A stretch of 64,000 bases of DNA. It comes from Bacteroidota bacterium (GTDB lineage: Bacteria > Bacteroidota > Bacteroidia > AKYH767-A > 2013-40CM-41-45). The stretch is taken from positions 124,001 through 188,000 of the forward strand of contig JADJON010000001.1 in NCBI GenBank assembly GCA_016713765.1, in the 5' to 3' direction. Of this stretch, positions 56,487-64,000 are shown piece after piece (the first letter of the stretch is position 1; every line of letters begins with the position of its first letter). A program made the translations under genes and the position numbers. The notes under the pieces are model-generated. The model worked only from the letters and a program-made list of their open reading frames with translations, did not search any database and was not told the origin of the DNA.

Positions 56487-57170
56487 ATGAAAAGGGGAGT
56501 GCTTATCACATTCTTGTTATTTCTTGGCTGGATAGCGTCCATTGCCACCCCACCCTCCAACCATTTTCGCTCCCTACCGAATTACAGGAAACACCGGATC
56601 AGCCTGGGGATCGAGGGCGGTGGATCTTTTCTGCTGCCGGATCAACCTGCCGGTCTTGCGGCGGTCTTAGAGGCCTATTATTGCAAGGACCTCGGAGAGC
56701 ACCTGCTTGCGGAGTCTGGCGCCGGAGTTCGGCTTACTTCGTTACATACACGATTCGGACTCGACGGGGCGAATCACGAAGACAGTACCGCTTCGATCAA
56801 CTCCCTCTCCATTCCCCTGAGGTTGCGGTATGTCATTTCCAGATGGAACGTCGCGCCGACCATCGGCCTGAGTTACGAGTGCCGGATTTCCACCGGGATT
56901 TCGATTGATTCCGTTGAGCAGGGGAAACAAGGAGCCTGGTTGAAACAAGCGCGATACAATTCCAATACCGGTGTAGCGGCCGGCAACCTGGACATGCAAC
57001 TGGGGGTTTCCTACATGAGTCCCAACCGCAGGACCGCCTTGGGTTTCTTGTTCAACAGGAATTTGCTTGATTGGGCAAGCGACGGCTACCCGGAAGCTCG
57101 TGCATGGGGACTTTCGCTCCGGATTGATGTTACCTTCGGCCTTGATCAACAAAACAAAAGAACCGATTAA
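56487..57170 (+). CDS. Outer-membrane beta-barrel-like protein, unknown
   Basis: A signal peptide (about 1-21) is followed by KHRISLGIEGGGSFLLP and alternating strand segments (LAAVLEAYYCKDLGEHLLAE, IPLRLRYVISRWNVAPTIGL, GNLDMQLGVSYMS, RRTALGFLFNRNL) with a final strand GLSLRIDVTFGL, as in the small OmpX/OmpW-like or PorT-like barrels of Bacteroidota. 227 residues. It overlaps the converging YdeI-like gene by four bases at the stop. No ligand or partner suggested. Confidence 0.65.
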   Translation: MKRGVLITFLLFLGWIASIATPPSNHFRSLPNYRKHRISLGIEGGGSFLLPDQPAGLAAVLEAYYCKDLGEHLLAESGAGVRLTSLHTRFGLDGANHEDSTASINSLSIPLRLRYVISRWNVAPTIGLSYECRISTGISIDSVEQGKQGAWLKQARYNSNTGVAAGNLDMQLGVSYMSPNRRTALGFLFNRNLLDWASDGYPEARAWGLSLRIDVTFGLDQQNKRTD

Positions 57171-57820
57171 AGATTACGCGGGTTCTTCCGCCCCTTCTTC
57201 AGCCGGTCGATGGTGCCGTTGGCGCGCGTAATGCGGGTCTCCTCCTTCTTCGCCGATACGATCCATTCGACGTATTCGCGACGGTGTGAATAGGCGAGTG
57301 AATTGAAAACCGCTTTCGCCTCTTTTTCCTTTTTAAATAGTACAGCGAGTTCAGTGGGCACTTTCACGGTTTTTGTAACCGGGTCGGAGTAGTGCTCGAT
57401 TTCGCGAACCGCATGCCTTGCATGCTTCTTTTGATCGGCATCCGTCTTCCCCCGAACCGCGAACGCGCTCCAGGTATCGTTGAACGAAACCAGCGTTAAC
57501 CACTGAACATCCAATCCGAGCAGACGATCCCAGCCTTTATCACGTGTCAGATCGGTTTGAATGCCGGAAGTGCCTTTGGGATAGTAACACCACAACAGGA
57601 AACCGGGCTTCAGCAAGGAACGGACCCTGGCAAGGTCCGCTTCCATTTGCTTCCGGTTGCGCACGAACCAATGTAAAGCGTCAACATGTTGCGAAAGGCG
57701 ATTGGAAATCGTCACACCCGCCGGTAGCGGTGAGAGCAGGGTTCTAAATTCAGCCGGAGCGTGCAAGGCGATCAGTCGTTTCCCGGGCGTGATTCGAAGT
57801 TTCCGGTGTAGAGCCGACAT
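57167..57820 (-). CDS. YdeI/OmpD-associated family protein
   Basis: I use the ATG at 57820 (MSALHRKLRITPGKRLIALH); an upstream in-frame TTG at 57844 is also possible. The 217-residue protein has an N-terminal part with PAEFRTLLSPLPAGVT and a DUF3052-like run (LLWCYYPKGTSGIQTD), then a C-terminal OmdA/YdeI domain with KVPTELAVLFKKEKEAKAVF and the signature FNSLAYSHRREYVEWIVSAK, followed by a basic tail (DRLKKGRKNPRNL). The family is widespread, cytoplasmic and of unclear role; links to antimicrobial resistance have been proposed. Its stop overlaps the converging barrel gene by four bases. Confidence 0.8.
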   Translation of the reverse strand: MSALHRKLRITPGKRLIALHAPAEFRTLLSPLPAGVTISNRLSQHVDALHWFVRNRKQMEADLARVRSLLKPGFLLWCYYPKGTSGIQTDLTRDKGWDRLLGLDVQWLTLVSFNDTWSAFAVRGKTDADQKKHARHAVREIEHYSDPVTKTVKVPTELAVLFKKEKEAKAVFNSLAYSHRREYVEWIVSAKKEETRITRANGTIDRLKKGRKNPRNL

Positions 57821-57835
57821 GCTGGTGGGGAGTTG

Positions 57836-57881
57836 AACGTTCAATCGTTAGAACGTTATAACGTTTGAACGTTCTAACGTT
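57836..57881. repeat. Cluster of AACGTT palindromes with a 12-bp inverted repeat
   Basis: AACGTT occurs five times in 46 bases (57836, 57852, 57860, 57868, 57876). CGTTAGAACGTT (57846-57857) pairs perfectly with AACGTTCTAACG (57868-57879) across a 10-base loop. It lies upstream of the YdeI-like gene and downstream of RidA, both on the minus strand. Confidence 0.75.
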
Positions 57882-57928
57882 ATGGGTATAGTTAAGGCAG
57901 GTAATGCGATTCCTGCATCAGGGGGCAA

Positions 57929-58342
57929 TCAGATCGTCGCGATGACTTTTAGTTCGATGGCGATCGGGGTTGGGAGGCAGTTGATCTCGATCGTCGTGCG
58001 ACAGGGCGGATTTTCGGCGAAGTATTCCGCCCATAATTTGTTGTAGATGGGGAAATCGTCTTTCATGTTCGTCAGGAAGACGGTCACATCCACGATCTTT
58101 TCCCAACTACTTCCGGCATCTTCCAGGATCCAACGAACGTTTTGAAACACGGAACGGCACTGTTGCTCGATATCGTAAGAGACGATCGCGCCTTTGTCGT
58201 CGAGCTCGACACCGGGAATTTTTTTGGAACCCCGTTCGCGCGGACCGACACCGGACAGGAAGAGCAAGTCACCAACCCGACGTGCATGGGGATACAATCC
58301 GACGGGTTCGGGGGCTTTGGAAGATTCAAACTTTTGAGACAT
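57929..58342 (-). CDS. RidA-family protein (YjgF/YER057c/UK114)
   Basis: The 137-residue protein has the family layout: SKAPEPVGLYPHARRVGDLLFLSGVGPRE near the start, a middle helix (QCRSVFQNVRWILEDAGSS) and the end PPCRTTIEINCLPTPIAIEL, with the conserved Arg that binds the carboxylate of enamine/imine substrates. RidA proteins hydrolyse reactive 2-aminoacrylate-type enamines made by PLP enzymes; this one has the longer N-terminus seen in 2-aminomuconate-deaminase-like members. Cytoplasmic, probably a trimer. Single gene. Confidence 0.88.
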   Translation of the reverse strand: MSQKFESSKAPEPVGLYPHARRVGDLLFLSGVGPRERGSKKIPGVELDDKGAIVSYDIEQQCRSVFQNVRWILEDAGSSWEKIVDVTVFLTNMKDDFPIYNKLWAEYFAENPPCRTTIEINCLPTPIAIELKVIATI

Positions 58343-58507
58343 GGCAGACAGGTGACTACCTGCAAATCTACAGGAAAAGCCATGGATTCATTCCGGGTAA
58401 AGGCTCAGAAAGGGCCGGAAAACAGTGAAAAAGCGTGATTCTGTTTAAAAAATGCGGTTTAACGCGGGCTTAACGCATAAACGTTAGGTTTCCCCCGGTT
58501 ATCGCCG

Positions 58508-58515
58508 TACCTTTG
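58508..58515 (+). promoter_or_regulatory. -7 element of the cold-shock gene
   Basis: TACCTTTG, exact consensus, 30 bases before the ATG at 58546. The leader is short, so the long cold-responsive 5' UTR known from E. coli cspA is not evident here. Confidence 0.6.
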
Positions 58516-58545
58516 CAGCAACACCAATTAAAATCAATATCACTA

Positions 58546-58737
58546 ATGAAAAATGGTAAAGTAAAATTCTTCAACAACGCCAAAGGCTTTGGATTCATCG
58601 TTGAAGAAGGTACCCAACAGGAAATTTTCGTTCACGTTACCGGTCTGAAAGACCAGATCCGTGATAACGACAATGTCACGTTTGAAGTGGAACAAGGTCG
58701 CAAAGGCCCGAACGCAGTTAACGTCCGCCTTGCGTAA
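58546..58737 (+). CDS. Cold-shock domain protein
   Basis: The 63-residue product, from the ATG at 58546, has the complete cold-shock fold: MKNGKVKFFNNAKGFGFIV holds RNP1 (KGFGFI) and EIFVHVTGL holds RNP2 (IFVHV). An earlier in-frame start at 58513 would lie inside the promoter, so it is rejected. CspA-type proteins bind single-stranded RNA/DNA and melt RNA structure. Whether cold induces this one cannot be told. Confidence 0.95.
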   Translation: MKNGKVKFFNNAKGFGFIVEEGTQQEIFVHVTGLKDQIRDNDNVTFEVEQGRKGPNAVNVRLA

Positions 58738-58761
58738 GCATAGCGCCTGAGAGAACCGAAA

Positions 58762-58786
58762 AACCCCGCCCTGTGCGGGGTTTTTT
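58762..58786. terminator. Rho-independent terminator between the cold-shock and kinase-like genes
   Basis: AACCCCGC (58762-58769) pairs with GCGGGGTT (58775-58782), followed by T to 58786 and preceded by A on the other side; it may serve both convergent genes. Confidence 0.85.
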
Positions 58787-59666
58787 ATTTTACACCGGAA
58801 TAATAGCGCAAGCAACGCAGGAAATCATCCGCATATCCGCCGCCGAAAAGCACCACATGCACCAGCAGCGGATACAAATTGCACAGTTCGACCCGCTCTT
58901 CAAACCCGGGAGTCAAGGGATAAATCTCCCGGTAAGCATCCTCCCACCGACGATCGAATCCGCCAAACAAGCGGGTCATGGCCAGATCCATTTCGCGAAA
59001 CCCATAGTAAACAGCCGGATCGATCCATACGGGCAAGCCGTCTTCGCCGGTCATCCGATTCCCGCTCCACAGATCGCCGTGCAACAAAGCAGGCGGCTCC
59101 GATGGAAAAAGATTTTCCAAATTCGAAAAAAGTCGCTCCGCATACTGCGCGGCGTCCGGGGGAAGCAGTTTCAAGGAGATCGCTTCGCGTAACAACGGGT
59201 CAATGCGTTGTTCGCGGAAAAAGTCGGTCCAACGATCGCAATTCGCATTCCGCTGCGGCAGCGAGCCGATCCAGTTATCCGGAACATGCCCGAAACCGTC
59301 TGCGCTATGCCGGTGCAGCGACGCGAGCAAGCGACCGAAGTGTTCTTCGAAGTCGACGGCTCGTCTTCCTGAAACGATCAGTCGTTGCAACAACCAGGTA
59401 AAAGCGCCGGAACTGCCGAAAGCGATCACCTCGGGCACCCGTATTCCCGCCGACTGCAAGCGTTTCAATCCGTCGGCTTCCGCTTCGAACATGCCGGGAT
59501 ACCTCGCTGCATGATTGAACTTGACGAAAAAACCATGTGACCGATAGCGAAATTGCCAGGCCTGGTTGATGGAGCCCCCGGAAACAGCCTGCCAGTTTGT
59601 AAGTTCAGTAGCGCTTACTGCGCCGATGCGACTCGCCAAGTCCCGAACGATGACTTCAGGGATCAT
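58785..59666 (-). CDS. Fructosamine-kinase-family protein
   Basis: I use the ATG at 59666, which overlaps the stop of the upstream methyltransferase by four bases (ATGA), indicating coupling. The 293-residue protein has the aminoglycoside-kinase-like fold: SGGSINQAWQF (nucleotide loop), FFVKFNHA (Lys), the catalytic loop LLHGDLWSGNRM (His-Gly-Asp and Asn) and WIDPAVYYGFREMDLAMTRL (metal Asp), the typical FN3K motif. FN3K-type enzymes phosphorylate ketosamines on glycated proteins so that they fall off. Real substrate unknown. It is paired with a methyltransferase. Confidence 0.85.
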   Translation of the reverse strand: MIPEVIVRDLASRIGAVSATELTNWQAVSGGSINQAWQFRYRSHGFFVKFNHAARYPGMFEAEADGLKRLQSAGIRVPEVIAFGSSGAFTWLLQRLIVSGRRAVDFEEHFGRLLASLHRHSADGFGHVPDNWIGSLPQRNANCDRWTDFFREQRIDPLLREAISLKLLPPDAAQYAERLFSNLENLFPSEPPALLHGDLWSGNRMTGEDGLPVWIDPAVYYGFREMDLAMTRLFGGFDRRWEDAYREIYPLTPGFEERVELCNLYPLLVHVVLFGGGYADDFLRCLRYYSGVK

Positions 59667-60634
59667 CCGCGTCGCAACACAAGAAAGAGGTCGCTGCCGT
59701 TTTCCTTCTTCCTGTCCGTTTCCCATTCGCGCAATGCCGCGCGTTGCATGGCCCGGTTCACGGGAATGGCGAACCAGAAACAGGATACGAATGCAAGAAA
59801 CTGGATCACCCGCTTCAACCGGTAATGTCTACCACGGTCGGCGGGCGTGAAGGCGGTCGCGGCGAAATGACACCACCAGCGAAACAGCAATTTTCTTCTC
59901 CAGCCTTTCAGAAATGCGGCAGCAGCGGCATCCCGTGCCAGTCTTGAATCGGTAATGTTCAGCACTAACGCAAGATCGCTTTCGGCGATCCACTTGACCG
60001 CGCCCGCGCGTTGATTGGCGTAGGATGCATCGACCCCTTTGAATCCGTCGCCGGCAAACAAGGCTTCCGCTTTCTTCCTGGAGAGTCGTCGCTGATGGGC
60101 GGTGTCCTCGAAAAAGAACTTGCCGTTCTCCGGGTCGATTCCGTTTTTAACCGCTTCACTCAGTTGATACTCCAGGCTGCCGGGATGATCGCAGGGAAAG
60201 CTGTGTAACATCGTGCAAGCCGCTGCAGCATATCCGGCCATTTCACGGGCCGTGATCTCCGCGTTGAACGTATGTTCCAGCACGTGATGGCTGTGAATGA
60301 AATCGGCGCGCAGGTTGTCGTATGCCTTATCGCCTAAGACAAAAAATGTGATGTCGGGTTGGTGCTGTTTGGCCCAGGCGATGGCTTCGGCACTGATGTC
60401 GCAACCGAAGATACGCCAGCCGGGAAGCGCTTCGCGTATCACGGAAGTGAAAATGCCGCGACCACAGCCGAAATCGAGCGCGACTCCTCTTGCCGGAAGC
60501 TGGAGCTCGCGGACCAGGTTGATGAGCCGCGCCTTTTCAAACACGGACCAATGACCCATGTAGCCATGCGCGTACCGATCCTCGTAAAAGCGTACCGAAT
60601 CCTGACGGTCGGAAAACTGCAGTGTTTCCATCAA
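59663..60634 (-). CDS. Class I SAM-dependent methyltransferase
   Basis: The 323-residue protein has the SAM-binding motif I VALDFGCGRGIFTSV (about 51-65), an acidic residue after strand 2 (FGCDISAEAI), and HSHHVLEHT at motif IV, a wording of lipid- or quinone-type methyltransferases (Methyltransf_11/12/23). The C-terminal 90 residues contain two hydrophobic stretches (FRWWCHFAATAF, VIQFLAFVSCFWFAI), so membrane association is likely. Translationally coupled to the FN3K-like gene downstream. Substrate unknown. Confidence 0.8.
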   Translation of the reverse strand: MMETLQFSDRQDSVRFYEDRYAHGYMGHWSVFEKARLINLVRELQLPARGVALDFGCGRGIFTSVIREALPGWRIFGCDISAEAIAWAKQHQPDITFFVLGDKAYDNLRADFIHSHHVLEHTFNAEITAREMAGYAAAACTMLHSFPCDHPGSLEYQLSEAVKNGIDPENGKFFFEDTAHQRRLSRKKAEALFAGDGFKGVDASYANQRAGAVKWIAESDLALVLNITDSRLARDAAAAAFLKGWRRKLLFRWWCHFAATAFTPADRGRHYRLKRVIQFLAFVSCFWFAIPVNRAMQRAALREWETDRKKENGSDLFLVLRRG

Positions 60635-60668
60635 CTGCAGGCAAAGTAACGACCTTCCCCCGAAACCC

Positions 60669-63290
60669 TCAACCTTTCCTGAGCACCACCACGGCTTTTT
60701 TCAAACGACTCACGTGTCCGTCCAGGTCGAACGATTCTGTCCAGACAATGTACACCCCCTCTGCCACCAAGCGTCCGTTGGCGCCGACGCCGTTCCAGGT
60801 GAGCACATGATCGGTACCCGCCAGCGAATACTCCAGCGGCCGGGCCACCTCGTTGCCATGCGGGTCGAAGATGGCCACCGTCGCGCGTCGACCGGCATCG
60901 GGGAACTGCAAGTGAATCTGCAACACGTCGTCTTTCCCGTCGTTGTCGGGTGAAAATACCTCCGGCTCCAGCAGCAATTCGCCAACGCCAGTCTGATCAG
61001 CGAGTGCTTGTGAGTTGAGGAGACCCGGACTCGCATAGCCGACCGTCGCGGCGGCGGAATGCCAGTTGTCCGCCGATTGTGTAGGTCCGGTAACACGCAT
61101 GCGTTCAAGCGAAACGCCCTTGGTAATGCTGAGCAACGGATAATGCCAGTCATCCGAATAGACCAGGAAGTCCAGGGTATCCCCTCCTGCACCGGCCAAG
61201 AGGATTCCGCCTTCGGTGGAATTGAAATCCGGGAGATCGTCGACATCCAGGAAACAGAAGCGGTCGTAGTAGGGATAATGCCGTTGCAATTCCAGCGGCG
61301 TTTCGGTCAGGACCAGGTAACCGCCGGGCGCCAGCAGCAGATTTTCATTCGTGAGCTTCTTCACCGATTGAACCACATACGGTTCCATCGCCGATACTTC
61401 CGCGATGGTCCAGTCTTTAAGGTCCAGTAACTTTTCGGAACCGTTATACAACTCCACGAAATCGGATGCATCATCCGGCGCATCGAACAGCACTTCATTG
61501 ATGACTACATCGCCGGACACAGGCGGCATTCCAATGCCCAAGGGAACCCACTGGTCTTGATACGCTGCATTGCCCGGGCAATCCGTCAGCGAACCGGATA
61601 CGCTGATCCAGGAAAGCGAGGTGTCAAGCGGTGCAGACCATTGCAGTGATACAAATCGTCCTTCCGGGTCCGGCAGCGCAGTTGTGGCGCTTGACGTTGT
61701 TCCATCCGGGCGCATCAGGGTATAGCGATCCGGACGCGCCAAGGTCGCAGTATCCATCGGCTCGGAGAACCAGAGGCGAGTCGTCAGACCGTCGATCCAT
61801 TCGGCATTTTTCAGGAAGGGCCGCCGGGTATCCTGGAACACATTCCGCACAACATTCGCCTCACCCGGCGTACCTCCTGAAAGGTCATAACTGGCTCTCC
61901 AATTGTCTTCGTTCTCGCAGAGAAAATCCGGATCGATCCGTTCCAGGCTCCAACCGCCATCGTCGCGGGAACCATCGTGATAGGTATCGTTGCTGAAGGT
62001 GACCGCGTCGACTACCTGTCCGTCACGGTCGCGCAGGACCAGACGATCCCCGACATCGTTGTTCAGCCCCGGAAAATCTTGCAGTCCGACGGCTGGTCCG
62101 AATGCGGACAGCAAGCCGATAGCATCCTCGTCGGTTACCAGCAGGTAGGCTCCTGCGGCTATGGTCATTTCCGGAAAGATGGCCGTTGCACTTCCGTCCG
62201 AGAGCGACCAGTCCTGCAGCGACAATGCATGATCGGACCGGTTGTACAACTCCACATACTCGGCATAGGGCAAGCCGGCGGAGGCTGTCGGCTCGAAGTA
62301 GATCTCGTTAAAAACGGCGTCGCCTGCCAGCACTGGAACCGGAGGCGCATAAACAAAGTTTAGCGTCGTGTCGCGAACCGTATTACCCGCCGCATCCGCC
62401 AAGCCCGATACGGTAAGCGAATACGTCTGGCCGGCCTGAAAAGCATTCGCGAATTCCAGCAGGATGGCTTTCGTGTCAAGCGCATCGCGCTGTGCCGTGA
62501 GCGGCAGGATCGCTCCCGGGTCGAGCCGGTAGTGAATCGTGTTCGCTGCGGAGCCTGGCTCGATCGTTTCATCGAACAATAAACGCAGGCTGCGGTCCGA
62601 CTCCGTTGCGAGCTGCACGCAGCGCGGCGCGACGGAATCCACCTGCAACGGAAGGATCATCACATCATCCAGTTCAAACCCGTCGCGGTTACCACTGGTA
62701 TAGACGCAACTCCAGCCGGAATATGCGGACGATGTGTACAAGGATTCCGCACCGAGCGCGGCGAATAGGTAGTCGGTTCCTCCGGCAGTGTCCAGGAAGA
62801 TACTCCAGACACCCGTTTCGTCGCGCGTTACGCGAACGCCGAGGGTGAAGGCGTTGGCAACCATGCCGTCCGGGCCCCGGACAATCGACACGCTGGTCGT
62901 GCCATCCTGACGAAAGAGCTCCACGGCATCGTTGGCAAGGGCTTCTCCGAACTGTAAATAATAGCCGTGCAACGAACCTTCCAGGTCCTGCGCGTCCGAG
63001 ACGAGATAGAACCGGGAATAATTGGCTGAGGAAGGAGAAAAGTCGAGGCGGATCCTAAATCGCCATTCCATTCGGTCCAGCGAAGGGAGTGGTACTGCCA
63101 TGGACAAATGACTGGTACCGGCCACTGCCGCATCCAACTGCAACCGTCCGTCGCTGTTTACCGTAAAGTCCGCGGTATCGCCCGTCCAGGCCGGCTGGTC
63201 GAGGAACTCCCCATCCGAAAAATCATCCTGCCACTGTGCGTGGGCTGTGGATAGGAAAAGTAGAAAAATGCAGACCAGCAGGCTTCGCAT
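60669..63290 (-). CDS. Secreted lamin-tail/Ig-like protein with gliding-motility-type C-terminal domain
   Basis: I use the ATG at 63290 (MRSLLVCIFLLFLSTAHAQW), where the signal peptide starts; a longer frame to 63440 adds 50 non-signal residues. The 873-residue product has a laminin-G/LamG-like start (MEWRFRIRLDFSPSSANYSR), an Ig-like repeat (ILPLTAQRDALDTKAILLEF), two lamin-tail domains (FNEIYFEPTASAGLPYAEYV; VINEVLFDAPDDASDFVELY) and a C-terminal PEVFSPDNDGKDDVLQIHL followed by an FlgD-like fold (ATVAIFDPHGNEVARPL), as in T9SS type B cargo. It is predicted to be on the cell surface. No catalytic residues seen. Divergent from asd. Confidence 0.82.
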   Translation of the reverse strand: MRSLLVCIFLLFLSTAHAQWQDDFSDGEFLDQPAWTGDTADFTVNSDGRLQLDAAVAGTSHLSMAVPLPSLDRMEWRFRIRLDFSPSSANYSRFYLVSDAQDLEGSLHGYYLQFGEALANDAVELFRQDGTTSVSIVRGPDGMVANAFTLGVRVTRDETGVWSIFLDTAGGTDYLFAALGAESLYTSSAYSGWSCVYTSGNRDGFELDDVMILPLQVDSVAPRCVQLATESDRSLRLLFDETIEPGSAANTIHYRLDPGAILPLTAQRDALDTKAILLEFANAFQAGQTYSLTVSGLADAAGNTVRDTTLNFVYAPPVPVLAGDAVFNEIYFEPTASAGLPYAEYVELYNRSDHALSLQDWSLSDGSATAIFPEMTIAAGAYLLVTDEDAIGLLSAFGPAVGLQDFPGLNNDVGDRLVLRDRDGQVVDAVTFSNDTYHDGSRDDGGWSLERIDPDFLCENEDNWRASYDLSGGTPGEANVVRNVFQDTRRPFLKNAEWIDGLTTRLWFSEPMDTATLARPDRYTLMRPDGTTSSATTALPDPEGRFVSLQWSAPLDTSLSWISVSGSLTDCPGNAAYQDQWVPLGIGMPPVSGDVVINEVLFDAPDDASDFVELYNGSEKLLDLKDWTIAEVSAMEPYVVQSVKKLTNENLLLAPGGYLVLTETPLELQRHYPYYDRFCFLDVDDLPDFNSTEGGILLAGAGGDTLDFLVYSDDWHYPLLSITKGVSLERMRVTGPTQSADNWHSAAATVGYASPGLLNSQALADQTGVGELLLEPEVFSPDNDGKDDVLQIHLQFPDAGRRATVAIFDPHGNEVARPLEYSLAGTDHVLTWNGVGANGRLVAEGVYIVWTESFDLDGHVSRLKKAVVVLRKG

Positions 63291-63415
63291 CCGGTACGGC
63301 TGTTTAATTTGGCCCTGCGAAATACGCACTGCACGGGTCGGATCACAACCGCATACACGCGGTGTAAAACAATAACCCGCATTCATTCGAATCAGAACCT
63401 TAGAACTCCTCCCTA

Positions 63416-64000
63416 ATGAAAGTAGCTGTCGTCGGCGCAACCGGCCTTGTCGGTCAGACCATGTTGAAAGTCCTCGAACAACGGAACTTCCCCGTTACCG
63501 AGCTGGTACCGGTCGCGTCGGAGAAATCCGTTGGCAAGACGATCCAGTGGAAAGGAAAATCCTTTACGGTACGCTCCATGACCGACGCCATCGCGGAAAA
63601 GCCGGTCCTGGCTTTGTTCTCGGCCGGCGGAACGACCTCGCTTGAGTGGGCGCCCAGGTTCGCCGAGGCGGGTATCACGGTCATCGACAACTCCTCCGCC
63701 TGGCGGATGGACCCCGACAAGAAGCTCGTCGTGCCCGAGATCAACGGGGACGTGCTCACGAAGGAGGACCGCATCATCGCCAATCCGAATTGCTCCACCA
63801 TCCAGATGGTGATGGCCCTGCAGCCGCTCGAACAACACTACGGCATCGAGCGCATCATTGTCTCCACGTATCAGTCCGTTTCCGGCACCGGAAAGAAAGC
63901 CGTGGACCAGTTGATGAACGAGCGCAAAGGTGTGAGCGGCGACATGGCGTACAAGTACACCATCGACCTGAACCTCATTCCACAGATCGACAGTTTCCTC
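63416..64000 (+). CDS. asd: Aspartate-semialdehyde dehydrogenase (3' end outside window)
   Basis: The first 195 codons read MKVAVVGATGLVGQTMLKVL (NADP-binding GxxGxxG), FSAGGTTS, VIDNSSAWRM and VPEIN, with the catalytic Cys126 in NPNCSTIQ and the substrate segment YQSVSGTGKKAVDQL, then TIDLNLIPQIDSF. It reduces aspartyl-phosphate to the semialdehyde, the branch point to lysine/diaminopimelate, threonine and methionine. The protein is cut by the window end, so domains beyond about residue 195 are not seen. Confidence 0.95.
   Translation, partial: MKVAVVGATGLVGQTMLKVLEQRNFPVTELVPVASEKSVGKTIQWKGKSFTVRSMTDAIAEKPVLALFSAGGTTSLEWAPRFAEAGITVIDNSSAWRMDPDKKLVVPEINGDVLTKEDRIIANPNCSTIQMVMALQPLEQHYGIERIIVSTYQSVSGTGKKAVDQLMNERKGVSGDMAYKYTIDLNLIPQIDSFL

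Overview
The window looks like a chromosomal contig from a member of the Bacteroidota. Pointers are many secreted proteins with type IX secretion (T9SS) C-terminal sorting domains, two outer-membrane receptors of the TonB-dependent/OMP_b-brl_3 type, Bacteroidota -7 promoter elements (TAnnTTTG) in front of many genes, a lipobox style typical of the phylum, and housekeeping proteins (LysS, IleS, LspA, UvrC, Asd, bifunctional phosphoglucose/phosphomannose isomerase) of Bacteroidota type. No rRNA, tRNA or CRISPR array was recognised. Class or genus cannot be fixed from sequence reading alone.

Layout. 0-7 kb: the 3' part of an outer-membrane receptor, a CotH/lamin-tail T9SS protein, a secreted unknown and a T9SS serine hydrolase. 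7-13 kb: a repeat-filled gap and a complete RND efflux operon (adaptor, permease, TolC-like) on the minus strand. 13-17.5 kb: dipeptide epimerase, single-domain response regulator, serine hydrolase with TPR, a lipoprotein and a small helical protein. 17.8-25.5 kb: two identical 1245-bp IS110-family elements in inverted orientation around an AlkD-like glycosylase, a TonB-dependent receptor and a T9SS propeller protein. 25.7-31.8 kb: Pgi/Pmi, LysS, an M28/PDZ peptidase, a frameshifted GxxExxY gene and GpsA. 31.9-40.1 kb (minus strand): UvrC, M28 peptidase, LspA, a DksA-like protein and IleS. 40.4-52.8 kb: a run of secreted or T9SS proteins (two GloVer-repeat proteins, a PKD protein, a barrel, an Omp28-like protein, an SBBP protein and a type B gliding-motility protein), an MFS transporter and a GreA/B-C-like protein. 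52.8-64 kb: a helical unknown, a lysyl-oxidase-like T9SS protein, YdeI/OmdA, RidA, a cold-shock protein, a fructosamine-kinase-like protein and methyltransferase pair, a lamin-tail T9SS protein and the start of asd.

Most notable result: the 215-base leader of each IS110 element folds into two guide loops. The first loop matches the two sides of the insertion target, and the second matches the element's own two ends. This is the layout of the bridge RNA known from IS621. Both copies sit at the same position inside a dispersed CACAGAG-type intergenic repeat, and related unoccupied repeats occur at about 7.1 and 30.3 kb in the same window, so the guide-to-target logic can be read directly from the DNA.

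Quality warning: between about 30.6 and 52.2 kb most genes are broken by apparent single-base losses, roughly thirty in total, including essential ileS. I saw none in the rest of the window. uvrC also seems to lack about 80 codons. The pattern suggests poor consensus in that segment rather than gene decay, so I annotate those genes over their full reconstructed span.
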